64,000 nucleotides of DNA from Rhizomicrobium sp. (GCA_037200985.1 JBBCGJ010000001.1:2766756-2830755), one strand, 5' to 3'. Positions 45,375 to 56,200 are shown, numbered from the stretch's first letter. Numbers and translations are program-made. Notes: generated by a model not told the origin, from the letters alone.

Positions 45375-45878
45375 TTAGTCGTCCCCGGCGGGCGGCGGCG
45401 GCACCGCCGGCACGCTCTGCCAGGGATGCGTGCACGTCGCGACATACGGGTAGAACCCGGCCGGACTGTCGCAGCGATACCAATAGCCCGGCACGGCCGC
45501 CGGCGGCGGGACGCCGGCCGACGCGTCCGCGGGCGGCGCGTCGTCGTCGGGATAGTCTTCATAGTCGTCGTAATAGTACGGCGCGTAGGGATAGCCGTAG
45601 TACAAGGCGCCCAGACCGAGGCCGAATCCGAGGCCATAGCCGAAGCCGCCATAGCCATAATGGCCGCCGTAATGGCCACCGCCATGACCGCCGTAATGGC
45701 CTCCCCCATGGCCGCCGGAATGACCGCCGCCAAAATGTCCGCCACCGCCGAAATGCCCGCCGCCGAAGTGGCCGCCACCGCCACCACCGCCGCCGTGACC
45801 GCCGGCGGCCTGCGCAGCCCCGGCAAGTCCCGAAACGGACAAACCGACGGCAAACAGAATTGCTGTGAGCTTTCTCAT
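45375..45878 (-). CDS. Secreted Gly/His/Tyr-rich protein
   Basis: The 167-residue protein has a signal peptide (MRKLTAILFAVGLSVSGLAGAAQA). A low-complexity stretch of GGGH and GGHYGG repeats (about residues 26-95) is followed by a Tyr/Asp-rich segment and a C-terminal domain with GYWYRCDSPAGFYPYVATCTHPWQ containing two cysteines. This ending recurs in small exported proteins of unknown function. The His-rich repeat could bind metal ions, but that is conjecture. It is transcribed alone and closed by a strong terminator. Confidence 0.75.
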   Translation of the reverse strand: MRKLTAILFAVGLSVSGLAGAAQAAGGHGGGGGGGGHFGGGHFGGGGHFGGGHSGGHGGGHYGGHGGGHYGGHYGYGGFGYGLGFGLGLGALYYGYPYAPYYYDDYEDYPDDDAPPADASAGVPPPAAVPGYWYRCDSPAGFYPYVATCTHPWQSVPAVPPPPAGDD

Positions 45879-46170
45879 CTTGCGGCCTCTCTAGCCAATG
45901 CAATCCCTCACCGCCGAGAGCTATGCAGGCATGGGCGTCCGTTCAACGCATGGCGACAGTCTGCGACACGCGTTTTGACGCGGCGAGCCGCTTTTTGGCG
46001 CCTTACATCGTACCGGGTCGATCTTTGGTGTCACCAGGTCATCCCTAGGATCGGCGCGGCGAAACCCAAGGATTGCCGCACTGCGGCATGTCCTTATGAG
46101 ACTTATATTTGCCGCCGGCCGCGACATGCACTATTTCCAATCGCTGTCGGGCGCGCGAAAGGGGCGGGGA

Positions 46171-46563
46171 ATGAGCCAGGACACGGCCCTGGCCTTGTGG
46201 GCGCTTCTGGCGCTGCAGGCCAAGCATTTCCTGTGCGATTTCGTGCTGCAGACCGAGTATCAGGTTCGCACCAAGGCGATCTACGGCCATCCCGGCGGCT
46301 TCGTCCATTCCGGCCTGCACATCCTGGGAACGATCCCGGCGCTGGTCATCCTGGGCGCGACGCTGCAGACCGCGGCGCTGGTCCTGATCGTGGAATTCGC
46401 CATCCACTATCACTGCGACTGGACGAAGGCTTTCGTCGACCGCGTCTATCGCTGGGGGCCGGCGGATCAGCGCTACTGGATCCTGTTCGGCACCGACCAA
46501 TTCGTGCACCAGCTCACCTATCTCGGCATCGTCTATGTGCTGATCGCGGGCGTGGCGGGATGA
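46171..46563 (+). CDS. DUF3307 family membrane protein
   Basis: The 130-residue protein starts at ATG 46171 after AAAGGGGCGGGG. It has about three membrane segments and the DUF3307 pattern of conserved polar residues within them: LQAKHFLCDFVLQT, HSGLHILGT, HYHCDWTKAFVD and DQFVHQLTY. The function is unknown. The 292-base gap before it (45879-46170) holds only presumed promoters. It converges on the channel gene six bases away. Confidence 0.8.
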   Translation: MSQDTALALWALLALQAKHFLCDFVLQTEYQVRTKAIYGHPGGFVHSGLHILGTIPALVILGATLQTAALVLIVEFAIHYHCDWTKAFVDRVYRWGPADQRYWILFGTDQFVHQLTYLGIVYVLIAGVAG

Positions 46564-46569
46564 TCCCGG

Positions 46570-48018
46570 TCAAAGGGTGTGCGGTCCCGTCTCGGACCAC
46601 AGCACGCGGCTGAAGAAGGTCTTCATCCGGGCCATCAGGTCCTTCTCGACGGCCGCCACATGGATGGTCTTCTGCGCGATCGCCGCGCGCTCCTGCTCGC
46701 GCCGCGCCAGCACATGGCTGAAGCGTTCCAGCAGGTTCGGCGACTTCTTGAGCAGTGCTTCTACCGGGTCCTTGGTGATCTCCAGCGCCCGCATCCGGGT
46801 CAGCGCCGTCACCGTCGCGTTGCGCGGCGCGCCCGTCATCAGCGACATCTCACCGACCACGTCGCCGGTCGCCAGCACCGCGACCTCGCGCGGATCGTTG
46901 TTCTGGCCGAGCACGCTGACCCGCGCCGCGCCCTCCAGGATGATGAACATCGACGAGGCGGCGTCGCCCTGCACCATCAGGTTCGCGCCGCGCGCGAACT
47001 CCACCGGGCGGCACAGCCGCGCGAGCTCGTGCGACTGCTCCTCGTCCAGCACCTTGCTGAACAGGCTGGCATGCTCCAGCGCGGCACGCATCTCGTTCTC
47101 GTCGATGACGAGATCGATGACCGGCTCCTTCACGATCTCGATCTGGGTGACCGGCATGGGCATGCGGTTCTGCAGGATGACGTCCTGCAGCGCCGCGATC
47201 ATGATCGACTTGGCGGAGCCCGGCTCGATCTGGTCGGGAAAGAAATAGAACCGCACGTCGTAGAACATCGCGTCGTCGCCGAGCTTGGTCATGATGACGC
47301 TCGGCTCGGGCGTGCGCGCCAGGCCGGGGCGGCGCACCGCCTTGAACGCCTCGCCCAGGAGCATGTCGATCACCCGGTCCGAGGGCATGCGGTTGTCGAT
47401 CGAGATGTCGACCGACAGGCGCTTGGCGTCCGCCGGCCGGCTGTGGTTCATCACCGCGTTGCTCGTCGCGATGTGATTGGGGACCATGAGGCGCCGCCCG
47501 TCGTCCAGCGCCAGGAAGGTCGAGCGCCAGGTCATGTGCGTGACGCGGCCGTAAACCGGCTCGGGAAGCTGGTCGGAATAGATCGTCAGCCAGTCGCCCA
47601 GCGAATAGGAACCGTCGAGATTGATCGCGAGGCCGGAGAACAGGTCCTGGATCGCGGTCTGCAGCGCGATGCCGAGCACGATGGCGGTCGCGCCGGACGC
47701 GGTGATGAAGCCGGTGAAGGAGAATCCCTCCTGCCACCACAGGCCCAGCGACAGACCGAGCAGGAACAGGGCGACCGTCAGGATGTCCTGGATGAGCGCC
47801 GGCGTCTCGCGATTGAGCCGGCGCTGCAGATAGCGCAGCCAGTAGAAATGCCGGATCAGCCCGTCGAGCAGGAGCGTGACGCCGACGATGATGGCGACGG
47901 CGAGGCCGCGCGCGATCTCGTCGATCACGTCCGGCGGAAGCTGGCCGCCCAGCAGCGACACGCCCCAGAAGCGGGCGATGAGGAGCACCACCAGGGCGAT
48001 GACGGACCAGAAGATCAT
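46570..48018 (-). CDS. Cyclic-nucleotide-gated MscS-like channel (bCNG type)
   Basis: The 482-residue protein has four membrane segments, a pore helix and MscS core (SGATAIVLGIALQTAIQDLFSG, split around residue 120), the beta-domain motif VPNHIATSNAV, and a C-terminal cyclic-nucleotide-binding domain (about residues 325-445). The phosphate-binding cassette GEMSLMTGAPRNATV keeps the Glu and Arg that hold cAMP ribose and phosphate. Known bCNG channels open on cAMP and mostly lack tension gating. The start overlaps the adenylate cyclase stop (ATGA), so nucleotide source and receptor are co-translated. Confidence 0.88.
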   Translation of the reverse strand: MIFWSVIALVVLLIARFWGVSLLGGQLPPDVIDEIARGLAVAIIVGVTLLLDGLIRHFYWLRYLQRRLNRETPALIQDILTVALFLLGLSLGLWWQEGFSFTGFITASGATAIVLGIALQTAIQDLFSGLAINLDGSYSLGDWLTIYSDQLPEPVYGRVTHMTWRSTFLALDDGRRLMVPNHIATSNAVMNHSRPADAKRLSVDISIDNRMPSDRVIDMLLGEAFKAVRRPGLARTPEPSVIMTKLGDDAMFYDVRFYFFPDQIEPGSAKSIMIAALQDVILQNRMPMPVTQIEIVKEPVIDLVIDENEMRAALEHASLFSKVLDEEQSHELARLCRPVEFARGANLMVQGDAASSMFIILEGAARVSVLGQNNDPREVAVLATGDVVGEMSLMTGAPRNATVTALTRMRALEITKDPVEALLKKSPNLLERFSHVLARREQERAAIAQKTIHVAAVEKDLMARMKTFFSRVLWSETGPHTL

Positions 48019-50021
48019 TTTTCGGTCATCTTGATCTTGATGCCGGTCTCGCCCTGCGCCAGCCGCTCGCGATAGAAATGCGCCAGCGGATCGTCGGGCC
48101 GCTCCTGGACAAGCGCGGCGAACAGGGACAGCGCGTCGGCATGGCCCTCGTGCGCCGCGTCATAGGCGCGCTGGTAGCGGCCGAGATAGCCCTCGCTATA
48201 CGCGCCATCGTGCAACGGTTCCCACACGTCGAGCGCCTCCGTCTTGCCCTTGAGGATGACCGATCCGATCGGGCGGAACGCGATTCCCTCACATAGCATA
48301 CGGGTGGCGCCGCTGACACAGAGCCGCGTGCCGAAGGTCTTGTTGAGGCCCTCCAGCCGCGAGGCGGCGTTCACCGCGTCGCCGGACGCGGTGTAGCTGA
48401 ACTTGTCGCGCGAGCCGAAATTGCCGACCGACGGCGTGCCGGTATGGACGCCGATCCGCGTGATGCCGAGCGGAACGTTCTCCGCGTTCACCTTCGCGCG
48501 GAAACGCTCGGTGAAATCGTCCATCTCCAGCATGCAGCGGACGCATTTCGCGGCGTGTTCGTCGATGTCGACCGGGGCGTTGAAGATCGCGAACACCGCG
48601 TCGCCGATGAACTTGTCGACATAGCCCTGATGCGTCTTGATCGCCGCCGTCATGCCGTCGAGATAGTCGTTGAGCAGGCGCCCGACCTGCTGCGAATCGA
48701 GGCCCTCCGACATCGTGGTGAAGCCCTGGATGTCGCTGAACAGAAGGCTGACCTCGCGGCGCTCGCCGCCCAGCTTCAGCTTGGAGGGATCGTCCTCCAG
48801 TTCCTGCACCAGTTCGGGCGCCAGGTAGAGCGAAAAGGTGTTGTGGATGAAGGCGCGCTGGCGCCGCGCCGCCAGGCCGGTGATCGAATCGACCACCGCG
48901 AAGGACGCCGCCAGCGACAGCGTCGGCGCGATCAGCCCGATCAGCACGCCCGCCTTCTCGTAGAGCACGAAGACGCCGACATACCAGAGCGCGGCGATGA
49001 GCAGGGCGACCGCGCCGCCGCGCAGCCATAGCGACAGGTCGAGCAGCCCGAGCGCCGCCCCGACGCCGGCCAGGGCAAGCGTGATGAGGAAATCCTGCCA
49101 CCAGGACAATTGCGGCGGATCGCGATGCTCGAGGAACTGCGCGATGCCGTAGGCGAGGATCTGGATGCCCGGCATGGTGGCGCGGGTGTCGGTGGGATCG
49201 GTGGCGAAGGGCGTGCGGTGCTGGTCCACCAGGCTCAGATTGGAGCCGATCAGCACGACCCGGCTGGCGAACATCGCGGCCGGCAGGATCTTGGGCGCCG
49301 GAATGCAGGCGGCTCCGACGCAGGCGGGAATTTCCGAGAACACCGGCTGGTTCTTGCCCGGCGGCGCGCGCCAGACGATCGGCACCTCCCTGTCCGGCGT
49401 TTCGACCCCGACGAGCTGCGCCGCGCGGCGCTGCACGCTCAGCAGGTATTCGCCCGACGAGGTCCTGCCGCCCGGCTCGATCCAGCGCGCGGTGTCGGTC
49501 TGGTCGGTGCCGAGGTTCGGCAGGGCGCGGACCCTGGGCGGCAGGAACGCGTTCATGTACGCGGTCTGCGCGTCGCTCACCTTGGTCCCGGCTTCGAAAT
49601 AGCTGACGACGATGGGCGTCTTGATGCGGCGCAGCGCGGCGCGCAGCGCGTCGTCCTTGTCCGTCTCCGTCGGCTGGTCGAACAGATAGTCGAGCACGAT
49701 GGCGCGGGGATGCCTGGCGTCGAGCGCCGTCAGCAGTTCGGCGAGGAAGCCGCGATTCATCGGCGAGCGGTAGGGAAAGTGCTGCATCACGCCCTCGTCC
49801 ACCGCCAGGATGAGGATGTTGGGATCCTGCGGCTCGGGCGGCGACTGGAAGGCGATCTGCCAGTCCTGCACGAAGCGGTCGGCGCTGGTCAGGAACGAGA
49901 TGTTGCCCACCATGAAGGCCGCCAGCAACGCGACCAGGATCGCGCTGGCGGCCGCGGTGAAGGCGTTGACGGCTTTCTTGTTGCGGGCAAGCGCCCTCAG
50001 GCGCTGGAACCGGGCATTCAT
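48015..50021 (-). CDS. CHASE2-domain adenylate cyclase
   Basis: The 668-residue protein has an N-terminal TM, a periplasmic CHASE2 sensor (about residues 45-310, with NILILAVDEGVM, RAIVLDYLFD and VVLIGSNLS), three closely spaced TM helices (about 320-395) and a class III cyclase domain. The cyclase keeps the metal aspartates (LFSDIQGF and GDAVFAIF), the adenine-specifying Lys (YVDKFIGD) and the Asn/Arg transition-state pair (GDAVNAASRLE). It should make cAMP in response to an unknown periplasmic signal. It overlaps the preceding and following genes by four bases. Confidence 0.92.
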   Translation of the reverse strand: MNARFQRLRALARNKKAVNAFTAAASAILVALLAAFMVGNISFLTSADRFVQDWQIAFQSPPEPQDPNILILAVDEGVMQHFPYRSPMNRGFLAELLTALDARHPRAIVLDYLFDQPTETDKDDALRAALRRIKTPIVVSYFEAGTKVSDAQTAYMNAFLPPRVRALPNLGTDQTDTARWIEPGGRTSSGEYLLSVQRRAAQLVGVETPDREVPIVWRAPPGKNQPVFSEIPACVGAACIPAPKILPAAMFASRVVLIGSNLSLVDQHRTPFATDPTDTRATMPGIQILAYGIAQFLEHRDPPQLSWWQDFLITLALAGVGAALGLLDLSLWLRGGAVALLIAALWYVGVFVLYEKAGVLIGLIAPTLSLAASFAVVDSITGLAARRQRAFIHNTFSLYLAPELVQELEDDPSKLKLGGERREVSLLFSDIQGFTTMSEGLDSQQVGRLLNDYLDGMTAAIKTHQGYVDKFIGDAVFAIFNAPVDIDEHAAKCVRCMLEMDDFTERFRAKVNAENVPLGITRIGVHTGTPSVGNFGSRDKFSYTASGDAVNAASRLEGLNKTFGTRLCVSGATRMLCEGIAFRPIGSVILKGKTEALDVWEPLHDGAYSEGYLGRYQRAYDAAHEGHADALSLFAALVQERPDDPLAHFYRERLAQGETGIKIKMTEK

Positions 50022-50707
50022 TTCTTGGGACGGAGCAGTGCCTCTGCCTGGGCCTCGCAGCCCTTTTGCAGCATCCAGGCGGCGCGCATCTCGTCATTGG
50101 CGAGGCTGGACGGCACCGTGTTCATCGCCAGCGCGTATTCCGTGCCGGCATAGTTCACCACATAGGCCGCGCCGCCATGCACCGGCACGTCGGTCGTCAC
50201 CTTGAGGCGGTCGAGCCCGACGGGCCAATCGGCCTTGGACTTCCAGCTCCGGTCCACCGGCATGACGGCGAGCGCGGTGGCCGTCTTGGCGTCCGGCCGC
50301 CAGAAGATGGGATCCTTGTTCTCCTGGATGCAGACATTGCCGCTGCGCGTGACGTCGACCAGCCAGGGTTCGGGCAGCGTGTTGGCCGCGCCGCCGCGCG
50401 TGACGCCGGCCTCGCCGGTGCGCGCGCTGCGCTCGGTGCCCAGCGCCGCCAGCGTGGCGCCCAGGCTCTTGCCGCCGCCGCCGGCCGAGGGCGGCTGGTT
50501 GTACGGTCCGTCGATGGAAAGCGTCGCGCCGCTGTCGGAGATCAGCGTGACGTGCTGGCCCTGCTTGAGCACCAGGGGCTTGGTCGAATCGATCGTGCTG
50601 CCCGGCGCCAGGCCGATGCCGCGCGCCTCGACGACGGTGAGATTGGCCGCCTGCGCCCCGCCCGCCGCCAGCGCCAGCACGGCGCCCAGAAGAATCCTCC
50701 GCCTCAT
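50018..50707 (-). CDS. Secreted protein with FecR-like segment, operon partner of CHAT and CHASE2
   Basis: The 229-residue protein has a signal peptide (MRRRILLGAVLALAAGGAQA). A short beta-rich segment (PGSTIDSTKPLVLKQGQHV then SGATLSIDGPYNQPP) resembles the FecR/PegA-type fold around residues 37-70. A disordered Gly stretch and a C-terminal domain with two cysteines (GNVCIQENKDPIFWRP, LQKGCEAQAEALL) follow. I do not recognise a named family. It is positioned to act in the periplasm beside the CHASE2 sensor. Starts and stops nearly touch on both sides (2-base gap, 4-base overlap). Confidence 0.75.
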   Translation of the reverse strand: MRRRILLGAVLALAAGGAQAANLTVVEARGIGLAPGSTIDSTKPLVLKQGQHVTLISDSGATLSIDGPYNQPPSAGGGGKSLGATLAALGTERSARTGEAGVTRGGAANTLPEPWLVDVTRSGNVCIQENKDPIFWRPDAKTATALAVMPVDRSWKSKADWPVGLDRLKVTTDVPVHGGAAYVVNYAGTEYALAMNTVPSSLANDEMRAAWMLQKGCEAQAEALLRPKK

Positions 50708-50709
50708 GG

Positions 50710-53223
50710 TCACTCTCCGCTCCTCGAAGCCATTGCGGTGCGCGTGGCCGTCCCGCTGTCCCCGATCAGCGTGAACGCGGCCCAGTCGAAGGGATGCGCC
50801 CCGGTCGCGATCGCCGCGAGCTGCGCCTGGCGCAGATCCTCGGCAAGGTCGCGCGAGGGATCCTTCGCATAGCGCGCGAAGACGCCGGTCATGAGCTTTT
50901 CGGTCGCTGCCGAGGGCACTTCCCAATGGCTCGCCAGGACCGCGCGGGCGCCGGCATTGAAGAAGGCATCGGCGAGGCCCTGGAGCGCGCCGCCGCCGAA
51001 TTTCGTGCCGCCTTCGGCGGCCGTGTTGCACGCCGAGAGCACGACGAGGTCGGCGTTCAGCTTCAGTCCCGCAATCTCGCTGGCGCTCAGCATTCCGTCC
51101 GACGCGGCGGAGGCCGCGGCGGCGGGCGGCGGCGAAAGCACCAGCCCGGGCTCGGCCTGGCAATGCAGCTCGCCCGGCAGCATGCCATGGGTCGCGAAAT
51201 AGAGGACGGCGTACTGGTCCAGGCCCGCGCCGCGCACCGCAGCTTCGCTGGCGCCGGATCCGGTGAGGATGGAGCCCGGCTGGGCGCCGAGCGTGCGGCC
51301 GACGGCTTGGACCTCGCCGGCGGTTTCGGGCAAAGGCGCCAGGGCGCGCAGCAGGGCAGGGTCCGCGCCGGCGCCGTTCTGGCAGGTCGAGGCCAGGGCG
51401 GAAAGCGCCTTGGGGCCGCTGGCGCCGGTGAAGCTGGGATTGCCGACGCCGAAGAACGGGCGCGGCGCGCGGGCGAGGCGCGTTCCGCGCAAGGCGGCCA
51501 GGGCGCGCGGCGACGGCACTTCGCTGATGGCGAGGCGGCGCACCAGCCAGGCGGCATTGGCATAGCCGCCGCCGGCGGGCTCGGCGGTCACGAGCAGCGA
51601 CAGCGGCAGGCTGTCGAGCGCCCCGCCGGGCGCCACGATCAGGTGGTTCGCATGGGCGAGCGCCGGCTCCACCGGCGCCAGGAGCTGGCGATAAAGCGCA
51701 TAGGAGGATTTGAGGCTGAACTCGGGAAGCCGGCCGAGCTTGGGCTCGAACGCCGCACGCAGACCGGCGACGTCGTCGGCGATGCTCTGCGTCGTCGCCG
51801 TGAGCGGCGCGGCGGCGAGCCCGCTCGGCGTCACCACCAGCGCGTAGCTCCCCTTGGCGCCGATCACGAAGGTCAGGAACGCCTCGCCCGGCGCGAGCAG
51901 CGTCTGGAAGTCGGCCAGCTCGACCGGACCCGGATCGGCGAGGCGGGCATAGGCCGGGTAGGTCTTGGCGACCTGCGCCGCCAGCGCATCGGCATTCGCC
52001 GCGGCGGCCCGGAAATCGGCGTCGTATTTCGCGGCAAGCGCCGCGTTGCGCTCGTCATTGGCCTTGGCGTTCTCGGCCACGAGTTCGAGCCGGGCATTGT
52101 CCCGCGCCGCCTGGGCCTGCTCGAGCTGGCGCACCAGGGCGGAGAGCTGCGCGTCGCCCGCCGCCTGGCGCGCCGCGACGCGCGCGATGGTGCGGTCGGC
52201 GAGATCGGAGGTCACGAGCTGCGCGGCGCGGAACATGTCGGCGTCGAGCGCCGCTTTCTGCGACGCGTCCTGCGCGCCCAGCGCGGACGCCGCGGCCAGG
52301 AACGGCACGATCTGGTCGGAGACGATCTGGGAACGCGCGGTCGGGTCCTTCGCCAGGATCGCGAAGGCGGCCCGGAAGGACGCGACCGACGCCGGATAAA
52401 GCTGCTGCTCGGCATAGAAGCGCCCGAGCCGGAGCTGCGCCCGCGCGGTCGGCGCGGTATCGCCGAACAGCTTCTTGTCCATTCCCAGGGCATCGGTGAA
52501 GTCGCGCTCGGCGACGACGACGCGGCCCTGCACGGCATTCACTTCGCCCATCAGGGAAATCATCTCGGGGCGCCACCACAGCGGCAGGCCCGGCTCCTCG
52601 GTGATGATCCAGAGCGCTTCCTCGGCGGCCGCCTGGCCGCTCGCATTGTCGCCCAGCCGGAGCGCCATCTCCGCCTCGATGCGCAGCGAATGCGCGAGTT
52701 CGCCTTCGACCGCCACCGGCGCGACATATTCGCCGCCGTTCGCGGCCGCCACGGCGGCGGCACGCGCCGCATCGACCTCGCCGCGGCGCAGCGCGGTGGC
52801 GGCACGGGCGTATTTCAGCGCGTCGTCATATTTGCGCTGATTGGCAGCATCGAGCGCCTGATAGGACGCGAAGCGCGCCCGCGCCGAGGCGCTGGCCGCA
52901 CCTTCGACGATCGGCGCAGCGCGGCGGAACAGCGCCGCGGCTTCGTCGAACCGGCCCTGGTTGGAGACCTGCAGGGCGAGCTCCGCCAGCGTCTCGCCCA
53001 CGGCCACCGAATCGGCGCCGAACTGCTTGGTCTGGATGTCGAGGATGTGGCGATAGGCGTCCTCCGCCCCGGCGTAATTGTCGGCGCCGCTATAGAGCCG
53101 CGCCGACTCGACATAGGCCTTCAGCGCATCGGGCTCGTTCGACGTCGCCTCGCCATAGGCCGCGACGCCGCAGAGGAGCGCCGCCGCGCAGACCAGCAGA
53201 ATGCTCGATCGCCGCTGGGTCAT
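50710..53223 (-). CDS. Exported TPR-CHAT caspase-like protease
   Basis: The 837-residue protein has a signal peptide (about residues 6-25) and TPR-like helical repeats up to about residue 330. A helical/coiled-coil region (about 330-440) is followed by a C-terminal CHAT domain. The catalytic dyad is present: His679 in YFATHGM and Cys732 in LSACNTA. CHAT domains are separase/caspase-fold proteases. ATG 53223 was chosen because it overlaps the stop of the giant gene (ATGA); a GTG six bases upstream is an alternative. Processing of the giant surface protein or of the CHASE2 sensor is a plausible role. Confidence 0.88.
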   Translation of the reverse strand: MTQRRSSILLVCAAALLCGVAAYGEATSNEPDALKAYVESARLYSGADNYAGAEDAYRHILDIQTKQFGADSVAVGETLAELALQVSNQGRFDEAAALFRRAAPIVEGAASASARARFASYQALDAANQRKYDDALKYARAATALRRGEVDAARAAAVAAANGGEYVAPVAVEGELAHSLRIEAEMALRLGDNASGQAAAEEALWIITEEPGLPLWWRPEMISLMGEVNAVQGRVVVAERDFTDALGMDKKLFGDTAPTARAQLRLGRFYAEQQLYPASVASFRAAFAILAKDPTARSQIVSDQIVPFLAAASALGAQDASQKAALDADMFRAAQLVTSDLADRTIARVAARQAAGDAQLSALVRQLEQAQAARDNARLELVAENAKANDERNAALAAKYDADFRAAAANADALAAQVAKTYPAYARLADPGPVELADFQTLLAPGEAFLTFVIGAKGSYALVVTPSGLAAAPLTATTQSIADDVAGLRAAFEPKLGRLPEFSLKSSYALYRQLLAPVEPALAHANHLIVAPGGALDSLPLSLLVTAEPAGGGYANAAWLVRRLAISEVPSPRALAALRGTRLARAPRPFFGVGNPSFTGASGPKALSALASTCQNGAGADPALLRALAPLPETAGEVQAVGRTLGAQPGSILTGSGASEAAVRGAGLDQYAVLYFATHGMLPGELHCQAEPGLVLSPPPAAAASAASDGMLSASEIAGLKLNADLVVLSACNTAAEGGTKFGGGALQGLADAFFNAGARAVLASHWEVPSAATEKLMTGVFARYAKDPSRDLAEDLRQAQLAAIATGAHPFDWAAFTLIGDSGTATRTAMASRSGE

Positions 53224-56200
53224 TGCCACAGAGCCTCGTTGCCCCAGCTGGAGAAGTCCTGGTCCGCGGGCGGGATGCCGTGGACGGTGCGACCCGCGCC
53301 GGCGGGATTCATCTGGCTCAGCATGCCCGCGAGGATCGACTGCGTCGCGCCCGCCCGCTTCGCGCCGTCCAGCGAGTCGGCGATGACCACCGTCGCGCCG
53401 TCCGAGGCGTTGGCGCCGCTTTCGGCATTCTTGTCGTCGAGCGACGCCAGCGGGCCGGGCGGCGGCGGCGGGGTGGGCTCGAGATGGGCCACGAGGGCCG
53501 CCGAGCCGCCATTCGGGTCCTGCTCCGTAATCACCACGGTGTTGATCGTCGTGATCGGGTTGTCGCCGTTCGGCCTGTTGTTGGCGGTGGTCGTCACGAC
53601 GACGCCGATCGTGCTCGGATCGTTGGTGATCTCCGAGGGCGGGCTGGCGCCGGCGATCGAGCCGCCGGCCGTGCCCGTGCCCGTGAAATTGCCGATCGTC
53701 GCCGGCGAATGGATGCCGGTGCCTTGCGTGTAGGTGATCAGGCCGTTGGCGTCGATCACGATATTGCCGCTGACATTGCCGTAGGAATTGCGCGAGGCGT
53801 CGCCATTGCCGATCTGCGCGAAGCCGTTGTCGCCGCTGCCCGTCAGCGCCAAGTCGGTGACGGCGATGTCGCCGGTCACCGTGAAGTTCGCGGCCGTCGC
53901 ATTGGGTCCGGAATTGACCGCGTAGCCGCCATTGCCGATCTGGGCATAGGCGTTGGGACCGGCGCCGGCGGTGAGCGTGACCGCGCCGCCGGGCCCGTTC
54001 GGCGCCGAGACCACGATGACGCCCGAATCCGTTCCCCCGGCCGCCGCCGCGGCGTTCAGGTTGCTCTGGCTGCCGCCATTGCCGATCTGGGCGTAGGCGT
54101 CGACGCCCTTGCCGGTCAGGCTCACCTGGTGCGCGACCGTCACGGAGACGTTTCCGCTGTTGATCGCCTGGCCGCCGGCCAGGCCGAGGCCGCTCTTGAA
54201 GCCGCCCTGGCCGATCTGGGCATAGGCGGCCGCGCCCGTGCCGGCCGTCACCGTGAGGTTCGCGGCGGTCAGGCCGATCGCGCCGGTGTTGCTGTAGCCG
54301 CTGGCGTCGGTGTTGGACTCCGCGCCGCCATGGCCGATCTGGACATAGGCCTCGCCGCCCGCGCCGGCCGCCAGCACGATGTCGCCGCCGGCGACGATCA
54401 GGATGTCGCCGCTGTTGCTGCCGCTCGTCTTCAGCCCGCCATTGCCGATCTGGGCGAAGGCGCCGCCGGCACCGCCGCCCGTCAGCGTGACGGCGCCGGT
54501 CGTGGTCACGGCGATCGCGCCGGAGCCATGGCCGTTGAAGCCGAGCTGGGCATAGCCGTTGATCGCCGAAAGCGCGAGGCTCGCGCCATAGACCGAGACC
54601 GTGCCGCTCGCGCTGCCGACCGCGACGCCGCCGCCCGCAAGCGCACCGCCGATGATTACGCCCTTGCCGTTGTTGCCGAACGCGCCGGACTGACCGAAGG
54701 AGGCGGGCGCCAGCGTGTGGCCGTCCCAGCCGGCGACGACATTGATCGCGCCCGAGCCGGCATTCTGGATCGAGCCGGCGAAGACGACGTTTCCGGCGGC
54801 GAGCAGGTTGAAGGTGTGGCTCGAATTGTAGCCGTAGTTCGTGCTCGGCCCCAGATCCTCGGTGCCGGTGAGGCCGAGCGTGACGTCGCCGCCGACGATC
54901 GCGGCCGTGACGATGTCGCCGATGCGGCCGTCGTCGCTGCCGTCGATGCCGTTGGCGACGAGGACGAGGTTGCCGGTCTCGCTGCCCGCATGGGCGACAT
55001 TGCCGAGCCAGGCGATCGCGTTGCCCGCGTCGGTGAAGACCACGTCGCCGCCGAGCCGCACATCGATGTCGCCGGTGACGTTGCCGGCAACGTCGTCGCC
55101 GGCCGAGCCGTTGCCGACCAGCGCGCTGCCCGCGCCCGCGGTGACGTTCAGGTCGTGCAGCGCGACGATCCGGATCGCTCCGCCGCCCGCGCCGTGATAG
55201 CCGAGCTGCGCCCCGCCATTGGCGCCCAGGACATTGACGTTCGACGCGTAGATGGTCGTCGCGCCGCTTTTGGAGCCGACGTCGACGTCGCCCGCCGCGC
55301 CGGTGCCGCCGATGAACACCGATCCGTTGCCGTTGCCGTAGACCCCGCTATTGCCGAATTGGGCGGCATTCGTCGTGACGCCGTCCCAGCCGGCGACGAC
55401 GACGATCGCGCCGCTGTCGCTCTGGACCGAGCGTCGGAAGCCGACATTGCCCTTCGACAGGAGCGTGAGATCGCCGCCGACCGATGCGCCGCCGACCGAC
55501 AGGTCGAGCGTGTCGGTGAAGCTCGCCGCGCCGGGCGTGCTGAACTGCACGATGCCCGAGACCGCGTTCGCCAGATCGGTCAGCGCGATGCCGCCCGACG
55601 TGGTGGAGACGTTCAATCCGGCGCTGTGCAGCGCGCCCGATTGGGCGACGGCGCCGCCGGCCGTCAATGCCAGCGTGCCGCCGACATTCGAAGCGCCGAG
55701 CGTCACGCCGGTCGCGTCCGTCACCGTCGCGTCGCTGCCGGTCGAAACCGCCAGCGTTCCGAAGGCGTTGCCGCTATTCGTCAGGACGATGGCGCCGTCC
55801 TTCGCCGTCGCGGACAGCCCGCCGGCGAGGATCGCGCCCGATTGGGTGATGCCGCCGCCCGAAACGAGGGCGAGCGACCCGCCGACCGTCGTCGCGCCGA
55901 CATCGACCGAGGTGGTGTCGGTGAAGCTCGCAGCGCCGGGCGTCGCGAACGCCACCGCGCCGGACACCGCGTTCGCCGCATCGGTCAGCACGATATCGCC
56001 GGACGTCGTCGTCACGGCCAGGCCGGCGCTCTGCAGCGCGCCGCTCTGTCCGACCGCGCCGCCCGCCGTCAGCGTCAGCTTGCCGCCGACGCTCGATGCG
56101 CCCAGCGTCACGCCGGTCGAGTCCACGATCGTCGAGGCGCCCGTGGAGGAAAGCGTCAGAGCGGCGAAGCTGTTGCCGCTGTTCGTCAGGACGATGCTGC

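Noticed and set aside
50794..53733. 979-codon plus-strand open frame
   Set aside because: It is antisense to the CHAT gene, with an arginine-rich shadow composition.
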